Shown in pieces: positions 26,522-34,795 of a DNA stretch of 64,000 bases; the stretch's first letter is position 1, and each line of letters starts with the position of its first letter. The notes beneath the pieces were generated by a model that saw only the letters and a program-made list of their open reading frames with translations, did not search any database and was not told the origin of the DNA. The stretch lies in assembly GCF_900103545.1 (NCBI RefSeq), contig NZ_FNHH01000003.1:182844-246843 (forward strand), written 5' to 3'. The position numbers were made by a program, and so were the translations under genes. Origin of the DNA: Daejeonella rubra. GTDB taxonomy: Bacteria > Bacteroidota > Bacteroidia > Sphingobacteriales > Sphingobacteriaceae.

Positions 26522-26666
26522 TTTGTAGAATTTTGAAATAATTTGTACAGCTCCTAAACAATCACCCATTATATTTGCCTAAACAAAAACTAAGCTGTTG
26601 ACAATCAATAATTTATAAATTTTGTGGTCAATCTTATTTAAAAAATATCCAGTATGTTTATTAATA

Positions 26667-27806
26667 TTAAAAATTGATCTTTCTGTCTCTTGCGATAATT
26701 TTCCAGGTACCTGCTGCTTTTCCATTTTCAATAATTGTCGCATGATCGTATAAGGCAACTGTAGGACAAATATGTATTGGAAGGGCAAAGAGCACATCTC
26801 CGATCTTATAAGCATGTCCTTTTCCGACTTCAATGATCATATGTTCCTCATTTTGTCCGATTGGCTTCAATTCAGGGGCATTCAGAAAGTAAGCACGTTT
26901 TAGAAGCTCATTCTCAGAGGCAATAGATTTATGTCCCAGGTCGATACAGATCTTGCTTTCATCGGGCAGTGAAATTACTCTTGTAAGCACCAGAGCAGCA
27001 TAAAGAAAGTTCTGTTCAGGCAAAGCATCATGATAACCCTTATCCCAGAAAATGAATGTACCGGGGCTGCATTCAACATTCCTTCGTGTAGAATGAATAG
27101 CAAAAGTTGGAGAACCACCAGCAATCAGCAGCGGGAAATTATGTCCTTCCTGCCCAATCCTGTCACGTAATTCTTCAGCCTCTTTGAAGTCGCGGTCACA
27201 ATGTGCGGCTCTTTCCACTACATCCATATCCCTGTTATGACCATCGTAGGCATGAAATGCCATAAACTCTAGAGAAGACAAATTCAGAATTTCTTTATAG
27301 AGATCATAGGCTTCTTGCGTAGGTTTGATACCGGTTCTGTTCATACCAACATTCAGATCGATGCAAACAGGCATAGTCATTTCTTTATTGGAAGCATAAA
27401 AAGATGAACTCCTGAATAAATCGGAGATCATTTGTGCCGTTTGAAGATTATCAACCAGACAAGAGTATTTTGTTTTGGGATATGCCTCCATCAATTTCAG
27501 GAGGCGCAGAAATTTTGGTTTTAAAGGCTGGTAAGCCAATAAAACATCCTTTGCCTCACACATACCCAACATTTCAGCTTCAGCGATCGTTGCACATTTA
27601 AATTTATTGATGCCCTGACCAATCATCAGCTTTGTGGCTTCAATATTCTTTTGGGTCTTTACATGCGGTCGAAGAAGGTCGACAGAAGAAACAGTTTTTT
27701 TCAACCGTTCAATATTCTCCAGCACCCTTTCCGGATAAATGATCAATGCAGGAGAATCTACCTCATCAATGTTCTGAAACTGATACCAGTTATCATGATT
27801 TGTCAT
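26667..27806 (-). CDS. D-threonine aldolase / D-serine dehydratase-like PLP enzyme
   Basis: A fold-type III PLP barrel of 379 residues. Lys50 in LLRPHVKTQKN is the expected Schiff-base lysine. GGSPTFAIH lies in the phosphate-binding part. The C-terminal PIHICPT (His345, Cys347) is the zinc-binding pair found in eukaryotic-type D-serine dehydratase and low-specificity D-threonine aldolase. The reaction is cleavage or dehydration of a D-3-hydroxy amino acid, and sequence alone does not decide which. The M19 dipeptidase is 32 bases upstream in the operon and RidA follows it, which favours dehydration to an enamine. Confidence 0.86.
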   Translation of the reverse strand: MTNHDNWYQFQNIDEVDSPALIIYPERVLENIERLKKTVSSVDLLRPHVKTQKNIEATKLMIGQGINKFKCATIAEAEMLGMCEAKDVLLAYQPLKPKFLRLLKLMEAYPKTKYSCLVDNLQTAQMISDLFRSSSFYASNKEMTMPVCIDLNVGMNRTGIKPTQEAYDLYKEILNLSSLEFMAFHAYDGHNRDMDVVERAAHCDRDFKEAEELRDRIGQEGHNFPLLIAGGSPTFAIHSTRRNVECSPGTFIFWDKGYHDALPEQNFLYAALVLTRVISLPDESKICIDLGHKSIASENELLKRAYFLNAPELKPIGQNEEHMIIEVGKGHAYKIGDVLFALPIHICPTVALYDHATIIENGKAAGTWKIIARDRKINF

Positions 27807-27838
27807 GTTATCAAGAATAATTGCTGTTTAAATTTCAA

Positions 27839-28927
27839 TCAGGCCCAGGCTTTCCTCAAAAACCTTAACCAGTTTTTATAAAAAATATTTTCAATGTCTG
27901 CGCCAGAATAGCCACGTCTGCTCAGGATACCTTTAAGATTCTGAAGGTCAGAAATGTCTTCCAGATCATATGGAGATTGTTCTTTGCCGTAAGCGCCATC
28001 AAGATCACTGCCGATAGCAATATGATTGCTGTTACCTGCAATCTGGCAGATGTGATCATAATGATCAACCACCTTCTCCAGATCAATTCCTCTTTCTTTA
28101 GGATCATCCACACCACGTACCCAATTATCGGTCAGCATCCAGGTATCGAAAACTCCGCCGATTACCGCATCTCTTTCGATCAGGATTTTGATCTGATCAT
28201 CGGTTAACTGTCTTTGATGATCTACCAGTGCACGGCAATTATGATGACTTGCCCAAACAGGTCCTTTGAAAATAGATAATGCTTCTTCGAAACCTTTATC
28301 CGTTAAATGTGTCACATCCAGGATCATATTCAAATTATCCATTTCCTTCACCAGGTCTTTACCCTGAGCGGTTAATCCGTCGGTCATACCAGTACCTGCT
28401 GCGTATCTGCCGGGGCCATAATGCGCCGGACCACAGGCACGCAATCCATAGGCATAGGCTTTTTCCAGGTAGGAAATATTGACGAAGGAATCTGCACCTT
28501 CCAGGCTTAAAATATAACCGACCGGTTTATTATAATCAGGGAGTGATTTGTCGAACCAAAGCGCCAGATGTTTTTCCATCTGGTCTAAATTAGTGATCTG
28601 CACCATTTCAGCCTGATCTTCCATAGCGCGGTACCATGCAAGCTGAGCCTGAGAAATACCCCATGCGATCTCCGGAGAATTCCATCCCGGCAGGGCGCTT
28701 CCCGGTTCTACATAGCGTGCGATCTGGGTAGCTACCACTAGTCCGATATTACCCTTCCTGAGTTCAGGAAGTGCGACTACTCCCTTTGCACGATCAAGTT
28801 TATCGGTCATTCCCTCTTCGCGGCTACGGATCTGGTACACAGTTTTTTTCAGGTCCCGGTTCCACTCGATCGCATTCATTGCCAGATCAAGGTGGCAGTC
28901 AAAAATAAATACAGATTCTTCAGTCAT
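27839..28927 (-). CDS. Membrane dipeptidase family (M19) hydrolase
   Basis: The 362-residue zinc hydrolase shows the renal dipeptidase metal signature: FDCHLDL (His12, Asp14), the bridging Glu in SLEGADSF, DVTHLTDKGFEE, WASHHNCRALVDHQRQL and IAIGSDLDGAYG. There is no signal peptide, so it acts in the cytoplasm here. M19 enzymes hydrolyse dipeptides, often with a D-residue at the C-terminus. That matches the neighbouring D-amino-acid PLP enzyme. It lies 17 bases after the RidA gene and 32 before the PLP enzyme gene. Confidence 0.9.
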   Translation of the reverse strand: MTEESVFIFDCHLDLAMNAIEWNRDLKKTVYQIRSREEGMTDKLDRAKGVVALPELRKGNIGLVVATQIARYVEPGSALPGWNSPEIAWGISQAQLAWYRAMEDQAEMVQITNLDQMEKHLALWFDKSLPDYNKPVGYILSLEGADSFVNISYLEKAYAYGLRACGPAHYGPGRYAAGTGMTDGLTAQGKDLVKEMDNLNMILDVTHLTDKGFEEALSIFKGPVWASHHNCRALVDHQRQLTDDQIKILIERDAVIGGVFDTWMLTDNWVRGVDDPKERGIDLEKVVDHYDHICQIAGNSNHIAIGSDLDGAYGKEQSPYDLEDISDLQNLKGILSRRGYSGADIENIFYKNWLRFLRKAWA

Positions 28928-28944
28928 TCTTTAAGGTATATCAA

Positions 28945-29346
28945 TTATTTATCGCCTTTACGGAATGCGATCGCGTCGATCTCCACTTTTATACCATGGC
29001 CTAAACCAGATTGAACGGTGGTACGGGCAGGCTTAACCTTGGTGAAATAGGATGCGTAAACAGCATTATAACGATCAAAATCTTTTATATCACTTAGGTG
29101 AACAGTACATTTCACAATATCATCCAGTGTAAATCCAGCAGCTTCGCAGATACGTTTTACATTATGGATGGTTAAATGCGTTTCCTCCTCGATTGTTCCT
29201 AAAACAAAAGAACTTGTTGTAAAGTCAACAGCAGCCTGTCCGCTCACGAACAACCAGTCGCCTGCAACCATTACCCCTGCAGAGTATGCTCCTGTACTGA
29301 ATGTTTTATCTGCTTTATCCGGATGTTGTATTTCTCTCTTTTCCAT
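28945..29346 (-). CDS. RidA family enamine/imine deaminase
   Basis: The 133-residue YjgF/YER057c/UK114 protein hydrolyses reactive enamines and imines, such as 2-aminoacrylate released by PLP dehydratases, to ketoacids and ammonia. Arg108 in VKPARTTVQSG is the conserved substrate-carboxylate residue, and Glu122 in KVEIDAIAF is the conserved acidic residue. The N-terminal FSTGAYSAGVMVAGDWLFVSG pattern is typical. Its place with the PLP enzyme and dipeptidase suggests it finishes deamination of a D-hydroxy amino acid in the same pathway. Confidence 0.9.
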   Translation of the reverse strand: MEKREIQHPDKADKTFSTGAYSAGVMVAGDWLFVSGQAAVDFTTSSFVLGTIEEETHLTIHNVKRICEAAGFTLDDIVKCTVHLSDIKDFDRYNAVYASYFTKVKPARTTVQSGLGHGIKVEIDAIAFRKGDK

Positions 29347-29376
29347 TTTTTATTTTTTATGATTGATTTATAGGTA

Positions 29377-30018
29377 TTAATTGAATTCTACGGTTCCGAA
29401 AAACTCCGGCCGGTGAAAGTCGGGCTCTTCAGTTTGTATAGTATTCCAGGCCAAAAAATGTGGCTCAGGAAGCTCATCTCCGCATTTATAAAAATTAGCC
29501 CGGCATTTTTTGCCTTTCATAGATGTTATCTGATGGTATTGAAAAGCAGCAAAAGGTATCGCTACCGTCAGCTCCCATCCAATGTTTGCATCCTTGCTTG
29601 TTGCTGGTTTCATAGTGCTTTGAAAAGCGATCGATCTGATGAGCTCCGGAGAGGTCATTTCACGATTGGTACGTTCCTCCCCAAAACTAAGAAGGCAGGT
29701 TCCTGCACAATTAAACTCGAAGTTATAATACTCAGGCTCATCCCCAAAAGAGACAAAAAACTCCACGCAGCTATCCTTATAAACCGGTTGATTCGGTTCG
29801 GAGCAAACAGCCCTGACATGCTTTTCTTCTACAAAAAACTTAAGGAAGACGCCGCTGTCGCCATGAGCCATGGCAAAGGACACCTCCGGTTTATAGGGGA
29901 ATGCAGCCCAGGGTGAGTTGTTAATGATCTCCTGATGCACATGATCAAGCTTCCTGGATATCTCAGCAATGACGCTTGTATCATCTATATTAATATATGG
30001 AACAGAGAGATGTTTCAT
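29377..30018 (-). CDS. CBM9-like carbohydrate-binding domain protein
   Basis: The 213 residues are a single beta-sandwich resembling the family 9 carbohydrate-binding/DOMON-like domain: PWAAFPYKPEVSFAMAHGDSGVFLKFFV at 35-62, ending in the strand EEKHVRA, then DSCVEFFVSFGDEPEYYNFEFN, GWELTVAIPFAAF and the closing HRPEFFGTVEFN. There is no signal peptide. It starts three bases after the stop of the dehydrogenase gene at 30022, so the two are probably coupled. The domain usually binds sugars or substrate ends; an enzymatic role is not evident. Confidence 0.75.
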   Translation of the reverse strand: MKHLSVPYINIDDTSVIAEISRKLDHVHQEIINNSPWAAFPYKPEVSFAMAHGDSGVFLKFFVEEKHVRAVCSEPNQPVYKDSCVEFFVSFGDEPEYYNFEFNCAGTCLLSFGEERTNREMTSPELIRSIAFQSTMKPATSKDANIGWELTVAIPFAAFQYHQITSMKGKKCRANFYKCGDELPEPHFLAWNTIQTEEPDFHRPEFFGTVEFN

Positions 30019-30021
30019 TTT

Positions 30022-31032
30022 TCAGCTTTTTTCACCTTTTTCTTCTTCTTCCTTCATTTTTGCCAGTTTTTGCTTGACAATATCAAAAGGATATTTCATT
30101 GCCAGTTTCCTGATATCATAATTAAAATCAGCAAAGGTTTCTTCCCAAAGCTTGGATTCCTCTGGGGTGTATTTGTAGAAACCATGACCATTTGCGACTC
30201 CCTTTCCGCCTGCTTTCACGATATCATCTATCAGTTTAGGCATCCCGGTATCATTACAGAGTGTTGGATTCAGGTCTTTCATCACATTATGATAAGCAGG
30301 AACTCCGGTAAGGTCCATCCAGCCAAAAACACCTACCAGAGTCATCCAGTAACCTGTATTATTACGGCATGCTCTGTCTACGTCCTCAACGGTTGCGTAC
30401 CCGTTTTCAACCAGATAAAAAGCTTCACGATACATCGCATACATCAAACGATTGCCGATAAATCCGCGAATATCTTTCCTGACCAGGGTTGCTTCTTTGT
30501 TCCAGAAATTTGAAAGTTCATAAAGGTATTCACCCTTTTTAATATCACTCTCATCGCCACAGATCACTTCGAGGAAACGGGTAGTATGAGAAGGTTCTGC
30601 CCAGTGCAAACCGAAAAAACGGTCGGGGTGTTTGGTCATCTTTTGCAGAATGCTGATCGGAATAGCAGATGTATTACTGGTCATCAAGGCATCTTCAGCA
30701 ATTTCGGCTTCGATCTTGGCATAAACCACTTTTTTGATCTCTTCACTTTCAATAGTACATTCAATAGCCAGTTTGCAGGGCTTCAGCTGAGCATAATCTT
30801 CTGTAATGATCAGATTCTTAAAATAGAACTCCGGATCTTCAGTAACCATTCCCTCCTCTTTTGCTTTCACAAAATGCTTGCGGATACGCGATTCTGCAGT
30901 AGTCATATCGATACTGATCGGTGCAATAGCTACCACAGGATGTCCGGCCATCAGCAGGCAGGTTGTGATGCTGCAGCCCATAAGGCCCAGTCCCACAACA
31001 CCTACCGGAATTTCACTTGTTTTAATTGACAT
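30022..31032 (-). CDS. 3-hydroxyacyl-CoA dehydrogenase family oxidoreductase
   Basis: The N-terminal Rossmann motif VGVVGLGLMGCSITTCLLMAG binds NAD. GLHWAEPSHTTRFLEVI holds the conserved His-Glu region, and FIGNRLMYAMYREAFYLVENG lies in the C-terminal helical domain. The 336 residues fit single 3-hydroxyacyl-CoA dehydrogenases and also the related L-gulonate 3-dehydrogenase (lambda-crystallin) branch, whose substrates are free hydroxy acids. No thiolase, CoA ligase or hydratase is nearby, so oxidation of a sugar acid or hydroxy acid is as likely as beta-oxidation. It is 46 bases from the Gfo/Idh gene. Confidence 0.82.
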   Translation of the reverse strand: MSIKTSEIPVGVVGLGLMGCSITTCLLMAGHPVVAIAPISIDMTTAESRIRKHFVKAKEEGMVTEDPEFYFKNLIITEDYAQLKPCKLAIECTIESEEIKKVVYAKIEAEIAEDALMTSNTSAIPISILQKMTKHPDRFFGLHWAEPSHTTRFLEVICGDESDIKKGEYLYELSNFWNKEATLVRKDIRGFIGNRLMYAMYREAFYLVENGYATVEDVDRACRNNTGYWMTLVGVFGWMDLTGVPAYHNVMKDLNPTLCNDTGMPKLIDDIVKAGGKGVANGHGFYKYTPEESKLWEETFADFNYDIRKLAMKYPFDIVKQKLAKMKEEEEKGEKS

Positions 31033-31078
31033 ATAAGTTAACTAAATTTTAAGGGATCATTTATTATTGGTCACTTTA

Positions 31079-32164
31079 TTAAATCAAAGAAACCACCTTG
31101 CCGGTCTTCACTGACTCATCGCATGCAAAAGCAATTCGCAGACTGTTCACCGCATCATCTCCATGTGCGGTAAGATCAAGATCTTCAACAATAGACTTCA
31201 GGAAATAACGCTGCTCACGGTTACAAAGCTCCTGATGATCAGGCTCATCCTCCAGGTTGATCAGGATATCCTTTTTGGCAAATTTTTCATCTTTGTCGAG
31301 GTCAGCATGATGGAAAAGTATTGATTCTGTTTTGGAATGCGATTCGATCGAAGCAGATTTACCTGCACCTCCTGCATCTTTAGCAACGATAGAAACTGAA
31401 CCCTTCGGCCCAAATACATCTTTCACAAAGTAAGCAGTTTCGCTGATCATTGGTCCCCAGCCAGCTTCATACCACCCCACAGAACCATCTTCAAAACGGA
31501 TCTGAAGTTGGCCATAATTATAGTTATCAGCAGGGATCTCATCTGTTAATCTTGCACCGATCGCATAAACCTGTACCGGCTTTGAACGTGTCATCTGGCA
31601 CATTACATCAATATAATGCACTCCGCAATCCACAATTGGGCTCAGAGAACTCATCAGATTACGGTGAAGTGTCCACATCGCACCATCGCTTTGCTGATTC
31701 AGGTTCATCCTCATTACCAAAGGCTTACCTAAATGCCCGGTCAGTTCAATGAACTTCTCCCATGATGGATGATGGCGCAAAATATAACCAACCACTAATT
31801 TTTTATTTGCTTTTTTTGCAGCCGCAACTACACGCTCAGCACCTTCCACAGAGTCGGCTACCGGTTTTTCAATGAATACATGACAGCCTGCTTCAAAAGC
31901 CTGAACGGCATAACGCTCATGTGTGTCAGGATAAGTTGAGATACAAACCGCATCCGGTTTAGTTGCTGCCATGGCAGTATCCATATCTTCAAATAATGGG
32001 TAATTAGCATCCATCCTTGCATTCAATACTTCCTTGGATTTTCCTCTTGATACGAGTCCGACAATTTCAAATCCCGGATTGTTATGATAAGCGATGGCGT
32101 GAGATGCGCCCATGTTTCCGCAACCTATAACCAGGACGCGTACGGGTTTAACTTGATTCTGCAT
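31079..32164 (-). CDS. Gfo/Idh/MocA family oxidoreductase
   Basis: The 361-residue cytoplasmic NAD(P)-dependent enzyme begins VRVLVIGCGNMGASHA (dinucleotide fold) and contains the family's VFIEKPVADSVEGAERVV motif with the catalytic-region Lys. The substrate domain includes IVDCGVHYIDVMCQMT. Family members oxidise or reduce sugars, including 3-keto sugars and inositols. It therefore fits reduction or isomerisation of the product released by the DUF1080 proteins. It is downstream of the GMC pair, separated by a 182-base gap with a strong inverted repeat. Confidence 0.88.
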   Translation of the reverse strand: MQNQVKPVRVLVIGCGNMGASHAIAYHNNPGFEIVGLVSRGKSKEVLNARMDANYPLFEDMDTAMAATKPDAVCISTYPDTHERYAVQAFEAGCHVFIEKPVADSVEGAERVVAAAKKANKKLVVGYILRHHPSWEKFIELTGHLGKPLVMRMNLNQQSDGAMWTLHRNLMSSLSPIVDCGVHYIDVMCQMTRSKPVQVYAIGARLTDEIPADNYNYGQLQIRFEDGSVGWYEAGWGPMISETAYFVKDVFGPKGSVSIVAKDAGGAGKSASIESHSKTESILFHHADLDKDEKFAKKDILINLEDEPDHQELCNREQRYFLKSIVEDLDLTAHGDDAVNSLRIAFACDESVKTGKVVSLI

Positions 32165-32231
32165 ATTAGATATTGTTCAATATATAATTGTTGATATATA
32201 GGTTCTAAAAAAACAGTGTGGATATATGATT

Positions 32232-32295
32232 AACCACATAGAGGCATAGGTTTTAAATTTTCTGCACCAATACAGAACTATGTTTCTATGTGGTT
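32232..32295. repeat. Large inverted repeat AACCACATAGA...TCTATGTGGTT
   Basis: AACCACATAGAGGCATAG (32232-32249) pairs with CTATGTTTCTATGTGGTT (32278-32295), giving an 18-bp stem with two G-T pairs around a 28-base loop. It lies in the 182-base gap after the GMC gene. There is no T tract on the sense (-) side, so it is not a standard terminator. AACCACATAG palindromes recur between genes in many Bacteroidota, and this is probably one of them. It may stabilise the GMC transcript's 3' end. Confidence 0.65.
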
Positions 32296-32346
32296 AAAAA
32301 AACTAACCGATTGCTTTAATTAAACCAGATATATTAATTCATTTGT

Positions 32347-34050
32347 TTATAAATTACCTTTCTTCAGTTCTTTTACCGCATAATCGCAAGCTCTTGCAGT
32401 AAAGGCCATATAAGTTAAGGATGGATTCTGACATGCGTTTGAAGTCATGAATGCACCATCGGTAACGAATACATTCTTTACATCATGCATTTGATTCCAC
32501 TTATTCAGGACCGAAGTTTTAGGGTCATGTCCCATACGGGCGGTACCCATTTCGTGAATTGCCATTCCTGGTACTGCAGGTCTGTCAAAGGATTGAATAT
32601 TTTTCATTCCGGCAGCTTCCAGGATCTCTGCAGCATCGTTTCTCATATCGATACGCATTTTCCTTTCATTCTCACCAAACTCACAGTCAACTGCAAGCAA
32701 CGGTTGTCCCCATTTATCCTTTTTAGTATGATCCAGAAAAACACGATTCTTATATTCCGGTAAATGCTCACCAAAAGACCCAAGTCCCATTACCCATGGT
32801 CCCGGTTCAGTCATATCCTCTTTAAATTCCTGTCCATATCCCATTTCAGGAATAGCTCTTTGCCAACCGGTTCGGCTGGCGCTACCACCGTAATGGAATC
32901 CGCGTAAATAATCACGCTCGGGCTTATCGCCAAGGTTACGGTAACGTGGGATGTAAACACCGATCGGGCGTCTTCCATAATAGTATTTATCATCAAAGCC
33001 TTCGGCGGTTCCTGATGCTCCAACCTGGAAGTGGTGGTCCATCAGGTTATGACCTAAATGCCCGCTGCTATTACCCAAACCATCCGGGAAAGTCTCTGAT
33101 ACGGAGTTCAGGAGGATATGTGAAGTTCCCAATGTAGAAGCGTTCATAAAGATCACTTTTGCATAGTACTCGATATGCTCATTCGTTTCTGAGTCGATCA
33201 CCAATACCCCTTTTGCCCTTTTAGTCTCTTTATCGTATAAAACAGAGTTTACAATAGAATAAGGACGTAAAGTAAGGTTACCTGTTGCAACAGCTGCAGG
33301 CAATGTGGCAGATTGAGTACTAAAATAAGCACCGAAGGGACATCCTCTGTTACAAAGATTTCTGTTCATGCAGGTACCTCTTCCATTATGAGGAACGGTC
33401 AGATTTGCCATGCGGTATACGGTCATCATCCGCTCACGGTTATAATGACTTTCAATTCTCTTTTTAACCTCCTTTTCCACGCAGTTCATCTCAAATGGAG
33501 GAAGAAATATCCCGTCAGGTAATTGTGCAAGCCCTTCGTTCTGTCCGCTGATTCCAGCAAAGCGCTCCACATAATCATACCATGGTGAGATATCTTTATA
33601 GCGTACCGGCCAATCCACTCCGTAACCATCTTTGGCATTTGCCGAGAAGTCCATTTCACTCAAACGCAGACAACCGCGTCCCCATGTAATGGATCTTCCA
33701 CCCACATGATAACCACGGTACCAGTCGAAGCGTTTTACTTCAGTATAGGGACAATCAATATCATCTACCCAGAACTTAGCGTTATGCTCAGAGTACTGAC
33801 CAGCACGGGTCTGCACCAGATGCCTGCTGCGCTCCTCTGGAGTAATTCTTCCCCTGTGCTTGAATTCCCAGGGTTTTAATAAAGCTGTATCATAATCTTT
33901 AACATGTTCCACATTGCGGCCACGCTCAAGCATCAATACCTTTAATCCCTTTTCGGTCAATTCTTTGGCCGCCCAGCCACCACTAATTCCAGAACCAACC
34001 ACAATAGCATCGTACGTGTTTTGCTTCTCTGCTTTTATATTAATATTCAT
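32347..34050 (-). CDS. GMC family oxidoreductase, probable glycoside 3-dehydrogenase catalytic subunit
   Basis: This 567-residue FAD enzyme has the dinucleotide motif VVGSGISGGWAAKEL (GxGxxG at 19-24), RSITWGRGCLRLSEMDF and the C-terminal active site His499 (HEMGTARMG) and Asn542 (QNPSLT). Cys227, Cys233 and Cys237 in TCMNRNLCNRGCPFG recall the Cys cluster of FAD glucose and glucoside 3-dehydrogenases, where an Fe-S centre relays electrons to cytochrome. It has no signal of its own. The gluconate-2-dehydrogenase-subunit-3 protein encoded 29 bases upstream carries a Tat signal and probably exports it. Electron acceptors could be the cytochromes at 17126 and 22072. Confidence 0.88.
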   Translation of the reverse strand: MNINIKAEKQNTYDAIVVGSGISGGWAAKELTEKGLKVLMLERGRNVEHVKDYDTALLKPWEFKHRGRITPEERSRHLVQTRAGQYSEHNAKFWVDDIDCPYTEVKRFDWYRGYHVGGRSITWGRGCLRLSEMDFSANAKDGYGVDWPVRYKDISPWYDYVERFAGISGQNEGLAQLPDGIFLPPFEMNCVEKEVKKRIESHYNRERMMTVYRMANLTVPHNGRGTCMNRNLCNRGCPFGAYFSTQSATLPAAVATGNLTLRPYSIVNSVLYDKETKRAKGVLVIDSETNEHIEYYAKVIFMNASTLGTSHILLNSVSETFPDGLGNSSGHLGHNLMDHHFQVGASGTAEGFDDKYYYGRRPIGVYIPRYRNLGDKPERDYLRGFHYGGSASRTGWQRAIPEMGYGQEFKEDMTEPGPWVMGLGSFGEHLPEYKNRVFLDHTKKDKWGQPLLAVDCEFGENERKMRIDMRNDAAEILEAAGMKNIQSFDRPAVPGMAIHEMGTARMGHDPKTSVLNKWNQMHDVKNVFVTDGAFMTSNACQNPSLTYMAFTARACDYAVKELKKGNL

Positions 34051-34079
34051 GTATCTTAAGCTATTCTAAATTCAATTTA

Positions 34080-34673
34080 TCAGGTTGCCCAGGCTTTTTG
34101 TCCCGGCTGTAATGGTATGCAAGACTCATATCTTCCCGGTATATGGACATATCTCAATGCTTTGGTTGCACCGATCTCGGAGGTATAATAACCCAGGTAG
34201 GTCAGCTCGCACATCAGCTGGAAAAAGTGTGGTGGCGCAACAGCTCCATTCTGAGTAGAGTTATTCTTTTTCTGAGCTTCTGCCTCAGCCTTAAACATCC
34301 TGAAGATGCTTTCGCGCTCAGGGAGTGTTAAAGATTTGAACGACTTTTTAAACTGAGATTGAGAAACCTCCTCAATTTTTTTCAGTCCGTTGGCGAAATG
34401 CTCCTGCATATCTGAAGTATAACAATCCTGGATCATCATCACGATGAATGGCCCCATACCTGCAGCTTTTGCCCCTGGAACATCCTTAGTATCGGGAATG
34501 ATCGTATCAGCAATTTCTGCAACCAGATCCTCCTGAGTGTTCAGTGATTTTGCATCAAAGCTTTGCCCGATTGCGGGCATAACTCCTTCGGCAAAGGCAC
34601 CAAGACTATTGAAAGTAATTGCGCCTCCTAATAAAAATGCAGCTCTTCTAACTGCGTCTCTTCTGTTCATCAA
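34080..34673 (-). CDS. Gluconate 2-dehydrogenase subunit 3 family protein, Tat signal
   Basis: The 197-residue small subunit partners the GMC oxidoreductase encoded just downstream. MNRRDAVRRAAFLLGGAITF is a twin-arginine signal, allowing the folded FAD subunit to be co-exported. DLVAEIADTIIPDTKDVPGAKAAGM is the hallmark of this family, and the C-terminus ends in GRYESCIPLQPGQKAWAT. It is the first gene of the long minus-strand locus. The region of about 120 bases to the divergent E1 gene should hold both promoters, though I found no good consensus match. Confidence 0.9.
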   Translation of the reverse strand: MMNRRDAVRRAAFLLGGAITFNSLGAFAEGVMPAIGQSFDAKSLNTQEDLVAEIADTIIPDTKDVPGAKAAGMGPFIVMMIQDCYTSDMQEHFANGLKKIEEVSQSQFKKSFKSLTLPERESIFRMFKAEAEAQKKNNSTQNGAVAPPHFFQLMCELTYLGYYTSEIGATKALRYVHIPGRYESCIPLQPGQKAWAT

Positions 34674-34795
34674 TTCTTTAGTATAAAAACATATTTAACA
34701 AATTGCCCTTGAAAGGGGAAAAAAGCCCCTATCAGCAGCAAGATTTAGAAAAGCTTAATTTAGATAGATTTTTCAGAAAAATAGTATGTTTAAGC

